Source of the DNA: an uncultured Fibrobacter sp.
GTDB lineage: Bacteria > Fibrobacterota > Fibrobacteria > Fibrobacterales > Fibrobacteraceae
DNA length: 23,301 bases
NCBI GenBank assembly: GCA_937891805.1
Contig: CALATK010000141.1
Location: 1 to 23,301 of the forward strand
Reading direction: 5' to 3'
Shown: one piece after another, positions 1-7,391 of the stretch
How the letters are laid out: each line of letters opens with the position of its first letter
Position numbering within the stretch: the first letter of the stretch is position 1
Notes under the pieces: generated by a model
Database searches by the model: none
Told to the model about the DNA's origin: nothing
The model's input: the letters and a program-made list of their open reading frames with translations, nothing else
Made by a program: the position numbers and the translations under genes

Positions 1-186
1 GTTTTCTAATTCTATTCTTTGATTTTCATTAATAAGAGCTTCAATTATAACACCTAAATCTCCAGTCATAATTCTATCTAAGTTCATTGATGTAAAACCA
101 ATTCTATGGTCTGTTACTCTGTTTTGTGGATAGTTATATGTTCTTATTTTTTCTGATCTGTCACCAGTTCCAATTTTATTTTTTCT
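1..186 (-). CDS. prfA: Peptide chain release factor 1, C-terminal fragment (apparently foreign to the contig)
   Basis: The minus strand reads without a stop through [24 protein letters not shown] and [11 protein letters not shown]. This is the well-conserved RF1 segment that follows the GGQ domain. RF1 releases the finished peptide at UAA and UAG codons. Only the part after GGQ is present: the catalytic GGQ and the stop-codon-reading PxT region are missing, and the protein runs off the left edge. The piece is strongly AT-rich and every arginine codon is AGA, while the adjoining gene prefers CGN. Its reading frame is continuous with the methylthiotransferase upstream, through the shared residues AERKN. 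Family identity is very secure. Belonging to the same genome as the rest is doubtful, and a chimeric assembly join near 184-189 is the likely explanation. Confidence 0.88.
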
Positions 187-1206
187 TTCGGCGGCGTTTG
201 CTTCTTCTATGCGGGAGGCAACAGTTCCCTTGCGGGCCACGAACCGCGTAATGTTACAGACGGTGGGGCGGGTCTCTTTCAGCAGGTCAAGGGTCTCTTG
301 AAAGTCGGCGTCTGTTTCACCGGGGAAACCCACAATCAGGTCTGTACTGAGGGTGAACAGCGGGAACTTTTCTTGCAACTCCAGCGCAAAGTTACGGAAG
401 TCTTTTACGGAATGCTTGCGGTTCATGAGCTGCAGAACGCGCTCGCTCCCGCTCTGGACAGGAACGTGCAAGAACTGGTAGAGCCGTTCGTCTTGAAAAC
501 ATTCCAGTAGGGCGTCTTTATAGCCGAGGATGTGCCTCGGGTTTCCCATGCCCAGTCGGATCTTGTAGTCTCCTGGAACTTGGACGAGAATTTTTTGCGT
601 GAGGTTTGCAAGGTTCGTGCCGGTGTCAAAACCGTAGCAGGCGCAGTCCTGCCCGCTGAGCTGAATCTCCAGGCATCCGTCGTTCACTAGGCGCCGGACC
701 TGTTCTACGATGGCGTCTTCGGGCTGGCTTTGGAGCCGTCCTTTTACCAGCTTCGTGGAGCAGAAGGCACAGGTATCCAGGCAGCCTTCCTCGATGTTCA
801 CGATGCCTACGAAGGGGGACTGCCGGAGGGTTCGCATGTCATTCTGGAGCCTCTCTGGGGCGATAGAATCCATGGACTCTATCGCCTTCAAACTCGTGAA
901 CGTTATCTTGTCCAAAATCTTGTGGGCTTCTTCCTGGAAATCTTTTGGGGCGCATCCTGTTATAAAGATAGGTGCCTGCGGAAAAGTCGCTACTGCCTGC
1001 TGCAAGAGTTTCAGGGCGGTTCCGTTCCCCTTGACGGTGCACACGTTCAGGTAAAAGGCAAGGGGCTGCTCTGTCGGGAATTCAAAAGAGATGGAACAAT
1101 CCGGATGTTGGGCGGATAGCGCCCGGGCGATTTTTTCTCCGTCGCCGAAGTTGGCGGCACAGCCCTGGCTGAGGACTGCAATGACAGGCGATGCGGCGGA
1201 ACTCAT
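187..1206 (-). CDS. Radical-SAM tRNA methylthiotransferase, CDKAL1/e-MtaB-like, 3' end lost
   Basis: MiaB/MtaB/RimO family enzyme that adds a methylthio group using two 4Fe-4S clusters. The N-terminal cluster cysteines are visible at C16 (GCAANFGD), C56 and C85. The radical-SAM CxxxCxxC motif is C142-C146-C149 (GCLDTCAFC). The stretches [42 protein letters not shown] and [13 protein letters not shown] follow the archaeal/eukaryotic e-MtaB pattern more than bacterial MtaB (YqeV), MiaB or RimO. That predicts methylthiolation of N6-threonylcarbamoyladenosine at tRNA position 37. The ATG at 1206 overlaps the stop of the SpoIID gene as ATGA, so translation is probably coupled. About 340 residues are present. 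The remaining 80 or so, including the TRAM domain, are replaced by RF1 sequence at the junction. Family is secure; subtype and substrate are inferred from remembered motifs. Confidence 0.85.
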
Positions 1207-2567
1207 CTTTCGAACCGCTCCAGGGTGATTCCCGGATAGTAATGGCTCAGGATTTCGATGTAGCTTTGTCCCGCCTGGGCCCTGGCGCGCACGCCCATCT
1301 GGCACATGCCTACGCCGTGGCCGAATCCCTTGCCTTCGAGAATCCACTTGCTACCGTCCTTCTTGACGGTAAAGAAACTGGAGGGGAGGATTGTACCGCC
1401 CTTGCGGAAAAGCCAGCGTACCTTGTCGCCGCGGACTTCGAAGGTTCCCGCGTCCGTAGTGACCGCAAGTGTCAAGATGCGTCCGCTCTTGAGCGTATCC
1501 TTGACGGTAATGTCCTTGACTTTCTTGAATGGAGCGACTTTCGCCTTGGAATCCCTGGCGTTCTGGACAAAGAGTTTCACCAGTTCGTCACTTTCGAAGG
1601 TCCGATCCCACTTGCTGTAGCTGGACTCCTTGCACCAGGGCGTCCCATCGCTTCGCAGGTCCGGCTTGCTCTTGAGGTAGGGCAGGTTCGGCTTTTCCCA
1701 GGTGTCCAGCGTCTCGGACATACCTCCGCAGGTGGAGTGGTAGTAGGCGGTAATGAACTCGCCATTATACATCATGACTTCGCCCTTGGTCTCCTTGACG
1801 GCGCGGTCTGTCAGGGCCGTTGCGCTCTGGAGGCCTTTATACACCTGGTCCTTAGTGTCGGCGAACACGTCAAAGCCCAAGGACTCCCGGCTCCCGAAAT
1901 GCTTGTAGGCGTAGGTGCGGGCGGCTACCGCCTGGGCCTTCAGCGCCTCGAAACGGCTGCTGTCCAGCTGGCCGATTTCGTAGGGAATCACGCCCCGCAG
2001 GTAGTCTTCCATGTCCACCGTATTGATGGCGTTGATTTTCCCGTTGTTGTAGGAGATGGTAAAAAATCCCGGATAGCAAGAGGTAGAAAGCAGCTTTTGC
2101 GTCGGCGCGATAGAGACGCACTTGCCGTCGTCGATATCCTTTTTAACGGCGGTAAAAGAATTTTCCTTCCCCTGGAATTTCAGCTCCTTGCCCTTGATGG
2201 TAATGTGGATAACCTCTCCGCCTTTTGAAAGGTATAGTTCCTTGATGTCGGTATAGACCCCGACACGAAGAGGCCTATTCAAGTTCGTCGGTATCTTTTC
2301 CGCCTGGACTCGGGCCAAAGTATCTCCGGATTCCGTCTTGATTTGCGTGGACGCAAGGGCTTCCCTCGGGCCTTTCGCTTGGACGTCGGAAACGTTCGTC
2401 GCTTCGATGGGCCTGAAATCTACAATCTCAGGTTCTTCGGCGCTGGAGTCTTTTTTGACGGTCTTGGCCGCAGGAGCGGGCATGTCCGGCAGCTCAAAAT
2501 CCTCTGCGGCACTTGTCGTTACGATAAGCGCCAGAAGAAAAAGAAATGTTGCCCTGATGACGCTCGT
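1203..2567 (-). CDS. SpoIID/LytB-domain secreted protein, probable ACG start
   Basis: SpoIID-domain protein. Family members are lytic transglycosylases acting on peptidoglycan glycan strands, or enhancers of amidases. Conserved blocks include [25 protein letters not shown], a long [23 protein letters not shown] segment, and the C-terminal [17 protein letters not shown] followed by YYPG. The first in-frame ATG (2483) would give a protein lacking a signal peptide. The same open frame extends upstream and encodes a clear one ([20 protein letters not shown]) with no ATG, GTG or TTG. The best candidate is ACG at 2567-2565, seven nt after AGAAGGGA. With it the protein has 454 residues and would be exported. 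Its stop overlaps the methylthiotransferase start by 4 nt, and def lies 76 nt upstream. Presence of a SpoIID domain does not imply sporulation. Confidence 0.85.
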   Translation of the reverse strand, partial: TSVIRATFLFLLALIVTTSAAEDFELPDMPAPAAKTVKKDSSAEEPEIVDFRPIEATNVSDVQAKGPREALASTQIKTESGDTLARVQAEKIPTNLNRPLRVGVYTDIKELYLSKGGEVIHITIKGKELKFQGKENSFTAVKKDIDDGKCVSIAPTQKLLSTSCYPGFFTISYNNGKINAINTVDMEDYLRGVIPYEIGQLDSSRFEALKAQAVAARTYAYKHFGSRESLGFDVFADTKDQVYKGLQSATALTDRAVKETKGEVMMYNGEFITAYYHSTCGGMSETLDTWEKPNLPYLKSKPDLRSDGTPWCKESSYSKWDRTFESDELVKLFVQNARDSKAKVAPFKKVKDITVKDTLKSGRILTLAVTTDAGTFEVRGDKVRWLFRKGGTILPSSFFTVKKDGSKWILEGKGFGHGVGMCQMGVRARAQAGQSYIEILSHYYPGITLERFER

Positions 2568-2574
2568 ATAACCG

Positions 2575-2582
2575 TCCCTTCT
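2575..2582 (-). promoter_or_regulatory. Shine-Dalgarno deciding the ACG start of the SpoIID gene
   Basis: AGAAGGGA on the minus strand lies 7 nt before the in-frame ACG at 2567-2565. An in-frame TAA at 2585-2583 closes the frame just upstream. The site therefore supports initiation between the stop and the signal-peptide hydrophobic core rather than at the ATG 84 nt further in. Confidence 0.55.
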
Positions 2583-2612
2583 TTACTAAGTTCTAAACCT
2601 TATGTCACCCGG

Positions 2613-2637
2613 GATCCTAACCCCTAGATCCTAGCCT
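2613..2637. repeat. Short CTAG repeat in the spoIID-def gap
   Basis: Contains GATCCTAACCCCTAG followed by ATCCTAGCC. This is about one and a half copies of the 14-bp unit that forms the perfect-phase array at 4761-4816. It lies in the 76-bp gap between def and the SpoIID gene and codes for nothing recognisable. Confidence 0.7.
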
Positions 2638-2643
2638 TACCAA

Positions 2644-3183
2644 TCACTTCTTCTTCAACTTCGCCTGGGTCTCTTTGGCCATCTTGCGGATCTTGGACTG
2701 GTTCATGGTGCGGTCGGCAGTAGAAATCTTATCTACGAAAAGGTCGCCGTTCAGGTGATCCGATTCGTGCTGGATGCAGCGGGCAAAAAGGCCTTCGCAG
2801 TTGTGGATTTCTTGAGGCTCTCCGTTGATGTCGAAAAAGCGGACGCACACCTTGTTGGGCCGGACCACATTGCAGAAAATGTCCGGGAAAGAAAGACATC
2901 CTTCGTCATAATCCACAGGCTTGGCGTCTTCTTCCGCTTCCCATTCCGGGTTGAACATGATGTAGGGCTTGGGATCTTCTTCGCCGGGAATAGCGGTATC
3001 GATGACCACCAAACGGATGTTCTTACCTATTTGGGGAGCGGCAAGGCCGCAGCCCGGCGCATCGTACATGGTTTCCAGCATGTCCTTGGCCAGCTGGCGG
3101 AGTTCCGGAGTAATCTCGGTAACGGGTTCGCTCTTTTTGCGAAGAACCGGGTCACCGTAAATACGGATAGGTAAAATCGCCAT
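2644..3183 (-). CDS. def: Peptide deformylase
   Basis: Removes the formyl group from the N-terminal methionine of nascent proteins in the cytoplasm, using a bound metal ion (usually iron). All three family motifs are intact: GCGLAAPQ at residues 44-51, EGCLSFP at 94-100 (metal ligand C96), and HESDHLNG at 139-146 (ligands H139 and H143, catalytic E140). At 179 residues the length is typical. The start is two nt after the yajC stop, so the genes are probably co-transcribed. The start itself has only a weak purine-rich leader, consistent with coupling to yajC. Confidence 0.97.
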   Translation of the reverse strand: MAILPIRIYGDPVLRKKSEPVTEITPELRQLAKDMLETMYDAPGCGLAAPQIGKNIRLVVIDTAIPGEEDPKPYIMFNPEWEAEEDAKPVDYDEGCLSFPDIFCNVVRPNKVCVRFFDINGEPQEIHNCEGLFARCIQHESDHLNGDLFVDKISTADRTMNQSKIRKMAKETQAKLKKK

Positions 3184-3185
3184 GA

Positions 3186-3554
3186 TTACTTCTTTTCTTC
3201 GGTCTTGGTGTCGGCTGCAGGAGCGTTCATGATTCTGAGGATGGCGCTTTTTTCAAAGTCGATCAGCGTGGTGGAGCCGGTGCGGACTGTGACGATGTTG
3301 TCTTCTATGGAGGTGATGGTGCCGATGATGCCGGCGGTGGTCATCACCTTGTCGCCCTTCTTCAGTTCCTTGCGCATCTGGTCCATCTGCTTCATTTCTT
3401 TCTGCTTGGGGCGGATAAAGAACAGCCACATGACCACGAACAAAAGGATAAGGGGCAAGAAACTTGCGATGGCGCTGGGCTGCTCGGGGGCAGCCTCTTC
3501 GGCAAAGGCCATGGCAGAAGCGGACAGGGTAATCAAAAGGGTCTTGATTTTCAT
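3186..3554 (-). CDS. yajC: Sec translocase accessory subunit YajC
   Basis: Small single-span inner-membrane protein that associates with the SecDF part of the Sec translocase. The 122-residue protein has an N-terminal signal-like segment (MKIKTLLITLSASAMAFAEE), a transmembrane helix (LPLILLFVVMWLFFI), the family hallmark RPKQKEMKQM, and a small domain with GDKVMTTAGIIGTI. The extra N-terminal hydrophobic segment before the conserved helix gives a two-hydrophobic-segment layout. The start has AAAGG seven nt upstream. Usually yajC sits with tgt and secDF; here it precedes def and no sec genes are nearby. Confidence 0.95.
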   Translation of the reverse strand: MKIKTLLITLSASAMAFAEEAAPEQPSAIASFLPLILLFVVMWLFFIRPKQKEMKQMDQMRKELKKGDKVMTTAGIIGTITSIEDNIVTVRTGSTTLIDFEKSAILRIMNAPAADTKTEEKK

Positions 3555-3618
3555 AATAAAACCTTTATTAAATGTGGATGAATATTACGGGCTCAAATTT
3601 AGAAAAATGGTGGGAGCG

Positions 3619-4602
3619 CTACAGAGGCAGGTCTTTCCCGAGGCCCATTTTCAGTTCGGTTCGGCGGCGGATTACCATTTCGTTGAAAAGGTCCGTAAGG
3701 CTGTCCTCGATACTGATCATGGGTTTCCACCCCAGGTTTGTCATTTTGGTGGGGTCCCCAATCAGTAGGGGAATGTCGTTGACCCGTTCGTACTTGGAAT
3801 CAAAGCGGAAATCCACGCTTACGTCGGCGATGTCGATAAGCATCTCGACCAGTTCGCGGATAGTGTAGGACTTGCCGCTGCAAATGTTGAATGTTTCGCC
3901 AGCCTCTGCGGTGTTCAGCACCTGAATCATACCGCGGGCCACGTCCCGCACGTCCACCACGTCCCGGCTGATGTCGAGGCTTCCGGAATAGATAACGGGT
4001 TCGCTTCCGTAGAACTTGATTTTTACCAGCTGGTAGGTGATGGAGGGAATCACGAAACGGCGGCTGTGGTGGGGCCCGGTAAAGTGGAAGGGGCGCACAA
4101 AGACAATGTGGAGTCCGCTGGCGTTGATAAACTGGTGCCCCAGGAGTTCCATGCATGCCTTGGAAGTGGCGTATGGAGTCATGGGGTTCGGGCGGTCTTC
4201 TTCTTTGTGCAGGTAAGTCAGGTGTTGTTCCGTACGTCCGTAGATTTCGCTGGAACTGAGCAGCATGATTCGTGCTTTGGGACATGCCTGTCGTGCCGCC
4301 TCAAGCAGGTTCTGGGTCCCGAGCAGGTTGATGTTCAGGGTTTCGTAGGGTTTCTGGTACGAAAGCCCCACGGAGGATTGGCTGGCCAGGTGGTAAATAT
4401 GGGTAGGAGCCACCTTCTGGAGCATCTCGTAGACGTCCTTGAAGTTCAAAAGGTTTCCGGTGAGGTATTGCACACCGTCCACCTTCTGCCAAGGCTGGGG
4501 CTGCTCGTCGCTAAAGCTGAACAGCTCGTGATTCGTGCCGCTCAAGCTGGAGAGGATATGAAATCCGAGAGCCCCTGTACCGCCTGTTACCAAAATACTC
4601 AT
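3619..4602 (-). CDS. NAD(P)-dependent epimerase/reductase, GDP-6-deoxymannose reductase-like
   Basis: Extended short-chain dehydrogenase of 327 residues. The nucleotide-binding GGTGALG is at residues 7-13, the Ser-Ser-Ser-Glu active-site strand (LLSSSEIYG) near 115-122, and the catalytic pair Y144/K148 lies in YATSK. VRPFHFTGPHHSRRFV and SGSLDISRDVVDVRDVARG resemble GDP-4-keto-6-deoxy-D-mannose reductases (Rmd). A second Rmd-like gene lies at 16263-17153 beside gmd, so this may be a paralogue with another NDP-sugar substrate. AGAGGA lies 5 nt before the ATG. It stands alone between two intergenic spacers, the upstream one repeat-rich. Family confident, exact substrate unknown. Confidence 0.85.
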   Translation of the reverse strand: MSILVTGGTGALGFHILSSLSGTNHELFSFSDEQPQPWQKVDGVQYLTGNLLNFKDVYEMLQKVAPTHIYHLASQSSVGLSYQKPYETLNINLLGTQNLLEAARQACPKARIMLLSSSEIYGRTEQHLTYLHKEEDRPNPMTPYATSKACMELLGHQFINASGLHIVFVRPFHFTGPHHSRRFVIPSITYQLVKIKFYGSEPVIYSGSLDISRDVVDVRDVARGMIQVLNTAEAGETFNICSGKSYTIRELVEMLIDIADVSVDFRFDSKYERVNDIPLLIGDPTKMTNLGWKPMISIEDSLTDLFNEMVIRRRTELKMGLGKDLPL

Positions 4603-4760
4603 TCTAGTCCTCTGTTATCAGTTGTCAGTTATCGGTTATGAGTTTTGAGTTATAGCGGAAACAAGAGACTTTAAAATTCAGAAGCAGTATATTACTTTCC
4701 TCTCATTACGCACTACACATTACTCACAACTGACTACTCACTCCTCACTACATATTCCAC
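4603..4760. repeat. Degenerate AGTTAT/GAGT repeats, partly inverted
   Basis: No gene is visible. The left part is built from words such as CAGTTGTCAGTTATCGG and GAGTTTTGAGTTAT. The right part carries the opposite orientation (CATTACTCACAACTGACTAC). So GTCAGTT/GAGTTA-type words face each other across about 60 bp and could pair imperfectly. Similar words recur at 13066-13105. The gap lies between aroKB and the epimerase, and any promoter for the epimerase is hidden within it. Confidence 0.6.
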
Positions 4761-4816
4761 ATCCTAGCCCCTAGATCCTAGCCCCTAGATCCTAACCTCT
4801 AGATCCTAACCTCTAA
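4761..4816. repeat. Four tandem copies of a 14-bp CTAG repeat
   Basis: Four uninterrupted 14-bp units lie at 4761, 4775, 4789 and 4803. The first two are identical (ATCCTAGCCCCTAG). The third is ATCCTAACCTCTAG and the fourth ends in TAA instead of TAG. The last unit reaches into aroKB and supplies its final Arg-Gly codons and TAG stop. A partial copy lies at 2613-2637. There are no spacers, so it is not a CRISPR. Function unknown. Confidence 0.85.
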
Positions 4817-6419
4817 TCGCTTCCCACGCTTTCGCTACTGTTTCCTTTTCAATATTAACAACTTTTTCGACCTTCCCAATCTCCGTAGGCAAAATATAAA
4901 CTCTTGTGCCCTTTTCGGCCTTTTTGTCCACGGCCATGGCATTCCAGGCCTGCTCCGTATCCACGTTGTAGGTTTTCGGGAATCCGAGACGGTCCAGAAG
5001 GGCGTTCTGCCTGGATTCTTCTTCGGCGGAGAGCTTACCCAGGAGTACGGCTGCACGGGCGGCTACCCGCATGCCGAGACTTACGGCTATACCGTGGCTG
5101 AACATGTTGTAGTTGGTGAGCTTTTCGATGGCGTGTCCGAAGGTGTGACCGTAGTTCAAAATGGCCCGGAGTCCGGATTCCTTCTCGTCAATGCCTACGA
5201 CTTCGGCCTTGATCTGGCAGCTCCTGAAAATCAGGTGACGCAGCACTCCGTCGTCGTGTTTCTTGATGCCTTCTACGTTTTCTTCGATGTAGCGGAAAAA
5301 TTCCTTGTCGTAGATGACACCGTACTTGACAATTTCGGCAAGGCCTGCCAGGTATTCGTTTTCGGGAAGGGTGGCAAGCACCGCCAGGTCGCACACTACG
5401 GCCTTGGGCTGGTAGAATGCCCCGATCATGTTCTTACCTTCGGGGTGGTTTACCGCCACCTTGCCACCTACGGAACTATCCACCATAGAAAGGAGGGTAG
5501 TTGGGAACTGGATAAAGGAAATTCCCCGCTGGTAGGTGGCGGCTCCAAAGCCCGCCATGTCGCCTACCACGCCACCGCTGAACTGCAATAGACAGCTCTT
5601 TCGGGTGTAGTTCCGGTGCAGCAAGAAACTGAAAAGCTGGTTCAGGTTGTGCAGTGTCTTGTTCCGCTCTCCAGCCTGGAACTTGAAGATGGGACAACGG
5701 CCCGCCTGGCCCCGCAGCTGCGAGAGCATCTCATTCTGGACCTTTGCGATGGTGGTGTCCGTACAGACCAGAAATTCGTTGGACGGGGCCAGCCGAAGGC
5801 CTTCCAGAAGGGCCTTAGAATCGGGAATGATGTTCCTGCCGATAAAGATGGGGTAGCGTCCGCCACTAGAGGGGCACACATCCAGGGCATGGTTGCTCCA
5901 GAACTTTTTCATGTGCAGGATTTTTTCGATGACATGGGCTTCGGTGTAGTCGTTGGAACTTTCTACGCTGAAGTCGGCCTGGGCGTAGTTGGGTTCACGC
6001 TCTTTCAGCATGACCTTGATTTTGGCAAGGCGTTCTTCGTCGCTCAGGTTGGCAAGCAGGGGCCGTGTGTTCTTGCGCCCGATGCGTTCCGAAAGGATTT
6101 CGGGCTTGGCCCACAGTCGGATGATGAGGCCGTTTTCCCGGATAATCTTGATGTTGTCTGCTTGGGTGAGGGCACCGCCGCCCAGGGAGACTACCTGGGG
6201 CGTTTCGTTACTGCAGATTTCGGCGATGATTTCTTTTTCCTTCGCTCGGAAAAAAGCTTCCCCTTCCTGTGCGAATATTTCGGAGATGGACTTTCCGACC
6301 CGCTCCACGATAAGGCTGTCGGTGTCAACGAAAGGGCGCTCCAGTCGTTCTGCCAGAGCCCTGCCGGTGCGGCTCTTGCCGCTAGCCATAAAACCCGTAA
6401 AGAAAATATGCCTTCTCAT
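4806..6419 (-). CDS. aroKB: Fused shikimate kinase / 3-dehydroquinate synthase
   Basis: One 537-residue polypeptide catalysing two steps of chorismate synthesis. Residues 1-170 are shikimate kinase: P-loop GFMASGKS at 9-16, DTD at 32-34, SLGGGA at 78-83, and the lid TRPLL at 118-122. Residues 185-537 are dehydroquinate synthase, with SGGVVGDMAGFGAA, FPTTLLSMVDSSVGGK, and likely zinc ligands E362, H425 (NYGHTFGHAIE) and H442 (SHGIAV). The usual HGEAV reads HGIAV here. The start at 6419 overlaps the aroE stop as TAATG and has GGAGG eight nt upstream. The frame stays open 26 codons further into aroE, but that part is not conserved. The C-terminal codons lie in a 14-bp repeat. Confidence 0.96.
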   Translation of the reverse strand: MRRHIFFTGFMASGKSRTGRALAERLERPFVDTDSLIVERVGKSISEIFAQEGEAFFRAKEKEIIAEICSNETPQVVSLGGGALTQADNIKIIRENGLIIRLWAKPEILSERIGRKNTRPLLANLSDEERLAKIKVMLKEREPNYAQADFSVESSNDYTEAHVIEKILHMKKFWSNHALDVCPSSGGRYPIFIGRNIIPDSKALLEGLRLAPSNEFLVCTDTTIAKVQNEMLSQLRGQAGRCPIFKFQAGERNKTLHNLNQLFSFLLHRNYTRKSCLLQFSGGVVGDMAGFGAATYQRGISFIQFPTTLLSMVDSSVGGKVAVNHPEGKNMIGAFYQPKAVVCDLAVLATLPENEYLAGLAEIVKYGVIYDKEFFRYIEENVEGIKKHDDGVLRHLIFRSCQIKAEVVGIDEKESGLRAILNYGHTFGHAIEKLTNYNMFSHGIAVSLGMRVAARAAVLLGKLSAEEESRQNALLDRLGFPKTYNVDTEQAWNAMAVDKKAEKGTRVYILPTEIGKVEKVVNIEKETVAKAWEAIRG

Positions 6420-7291
6420 TAGATACCCTCCATTCCCTTGCGCATGATATTCAACAGTTCTTCGTCGGTATGCCCCTTCACTTGCTCGGGGAACCACTTT
6501 TTGAAACTTTCCAGCCCCTGGTGCACCAGCATGCCTTCGCCGGTAACGGTCTTGCAGCCCTTTTCGGCGGCCAGTTTCAGGAGCTTTGTCTTGGGCGGTG
6601 CATAGACGATGTCGCAGACGACTTGCCCAGGGCTCAGGCTGTCCTTGTCCAGGGGCGATTCGTCTTCGTTTGGGGTCATGCCCACGGAGGTGGCGTTGAT
6701 GATAATCTTGTATTCTTTGGAAACGCTAGGGAATTCCTGGAAGGTGAATACGGAAATTTTTTCGCCGTCCTTGAACAGCGGGTTCAGTGAACCAGCCAGG
6801 GCTTCGCCCTTGTCCTTGTTGCGGCACACGATGGCAAGCCTGTTGCCTTGTTCCATCAGGGTGTAGGCGATGGCCTTGGCCGCTCCGCCGTTTCCGAGAA
6901 GGGCCACGGTGGTGTTTGCAGGTTGCACTCCGTTTTCTTCTAGGTTGCGGATACAGCCGTAGGGGTCCGTGGTGGTTCCGCAGAGAGTGCCGCCGACGAT
7001 TCCCTCTTTCCAATAAAGCGTGTTTACGCTTCCGGTAAACTTGCTGATGGGACTAAGTTCGTCCACCAGTTCCATGACGGGAGTCTTGTAAGGAATGGTG
7101 ACGTTTGCCCCCCTGAATTTCATGGCCCTGAAGCCCTGGATAGCCTGGGCGAAATTCTCCGGTTCTGGCCCAAAGGGCAGGTACGCCGCGTTGATTCCAA
7201 GCGCCTTGAAAAGCGCATTGTGCATGAGGGGGGATTTGCTATGGGCAATAGGGTGCACGAAAACGCAAAGGGTTTCCGTTTTTCCGTTCAC
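6419..7291 (-). CDS. aroE: Shikimate dehydrogenase
   Basis: NADPH-dependent reduction of 3-dehydroshikimate to shikimate. The 290-residue protein shows the substrate-binding HSKSP (residues 17-21), NVTIPYK with the catalytic lysine K69, D109 in GTTTDPYG, the cofactor loop GNGGAAK at 133-139, INATSVGM, and GEGMLVHQG near the C terminus. The start is GTG (7291-7289) with AGAGG about seven nt upstream. The overlapping ATG two nt earlier is followed at once by TGA and cannot be used. It precedes aroKB with a one-base overlap, so three shikimate-pathway activities are made from one message. The 100-bp gap to sufD is AT-rich and may hold a promoter, but I could not define one. Confidence 0.97.
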   Translation of the reverse strand: MNGKTETLCVFVHPIAHSKSPLMHNALFKALGINAAYLPFGPEPENFAQAIQGFRAMKFRGANVTIPYKTPVMELVDELSPISKFTGSVNTLYWKEGIVGGTLCGTTTDPYGCIRNLEENGVQPANTTVALLGNGGAAKAIAYTLMEQGNRLAIVCRNKDKGEALAGSLNPLFKDGEKISVFTFQEFPSVSKEYKIIINATSVGMTPNEDESPLDKDSLSPGQVVCDIVYAPPKTKLLKLAAEKGCKTVTGEGMLVHQGLESFKKWFPEQVKGHTDEELLNIMRKGMEGI

Positions 7292-7391
7292 ATGAACCTC
7301 TTTTGTCCGCCCACCTGGGGCTGAACTCTAAACAATACATCAATAAAGATATAAAAAAGAGGAATGGTTTGTTCGAAAGACTAAAAATTTC

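Noticed and set aside
1..1206. A genuine methylthiotransferase-RF1 fusion protein
   Set aside because: Both halves lack essential parts (TRAM region; GGQ and codon-recognition parts), and composition changes abruptly at the join.
1191..2228. 345-codon plus-strand ORF
   Set aside because: It lies antisense to the conserved SpoIID gene and its translation has no recognisable motifs.
4761..4816. CRISPR array
   Set aside because: Units are 14 bp, directly abutting, with no spacers and no cas genes nearby.
5616..6422. 268-codon plus-strand ORF
   Set aside because: Antisense to the aroKB fusion, without motifs or a ribosome binding site.
6420..6497. 26-residue N-terminal extension of aroKB
   Set aside because: Lies within aroE, is not like shikimate kinase, and the GGAGG-preceded ATG at 6419 fits the family start.
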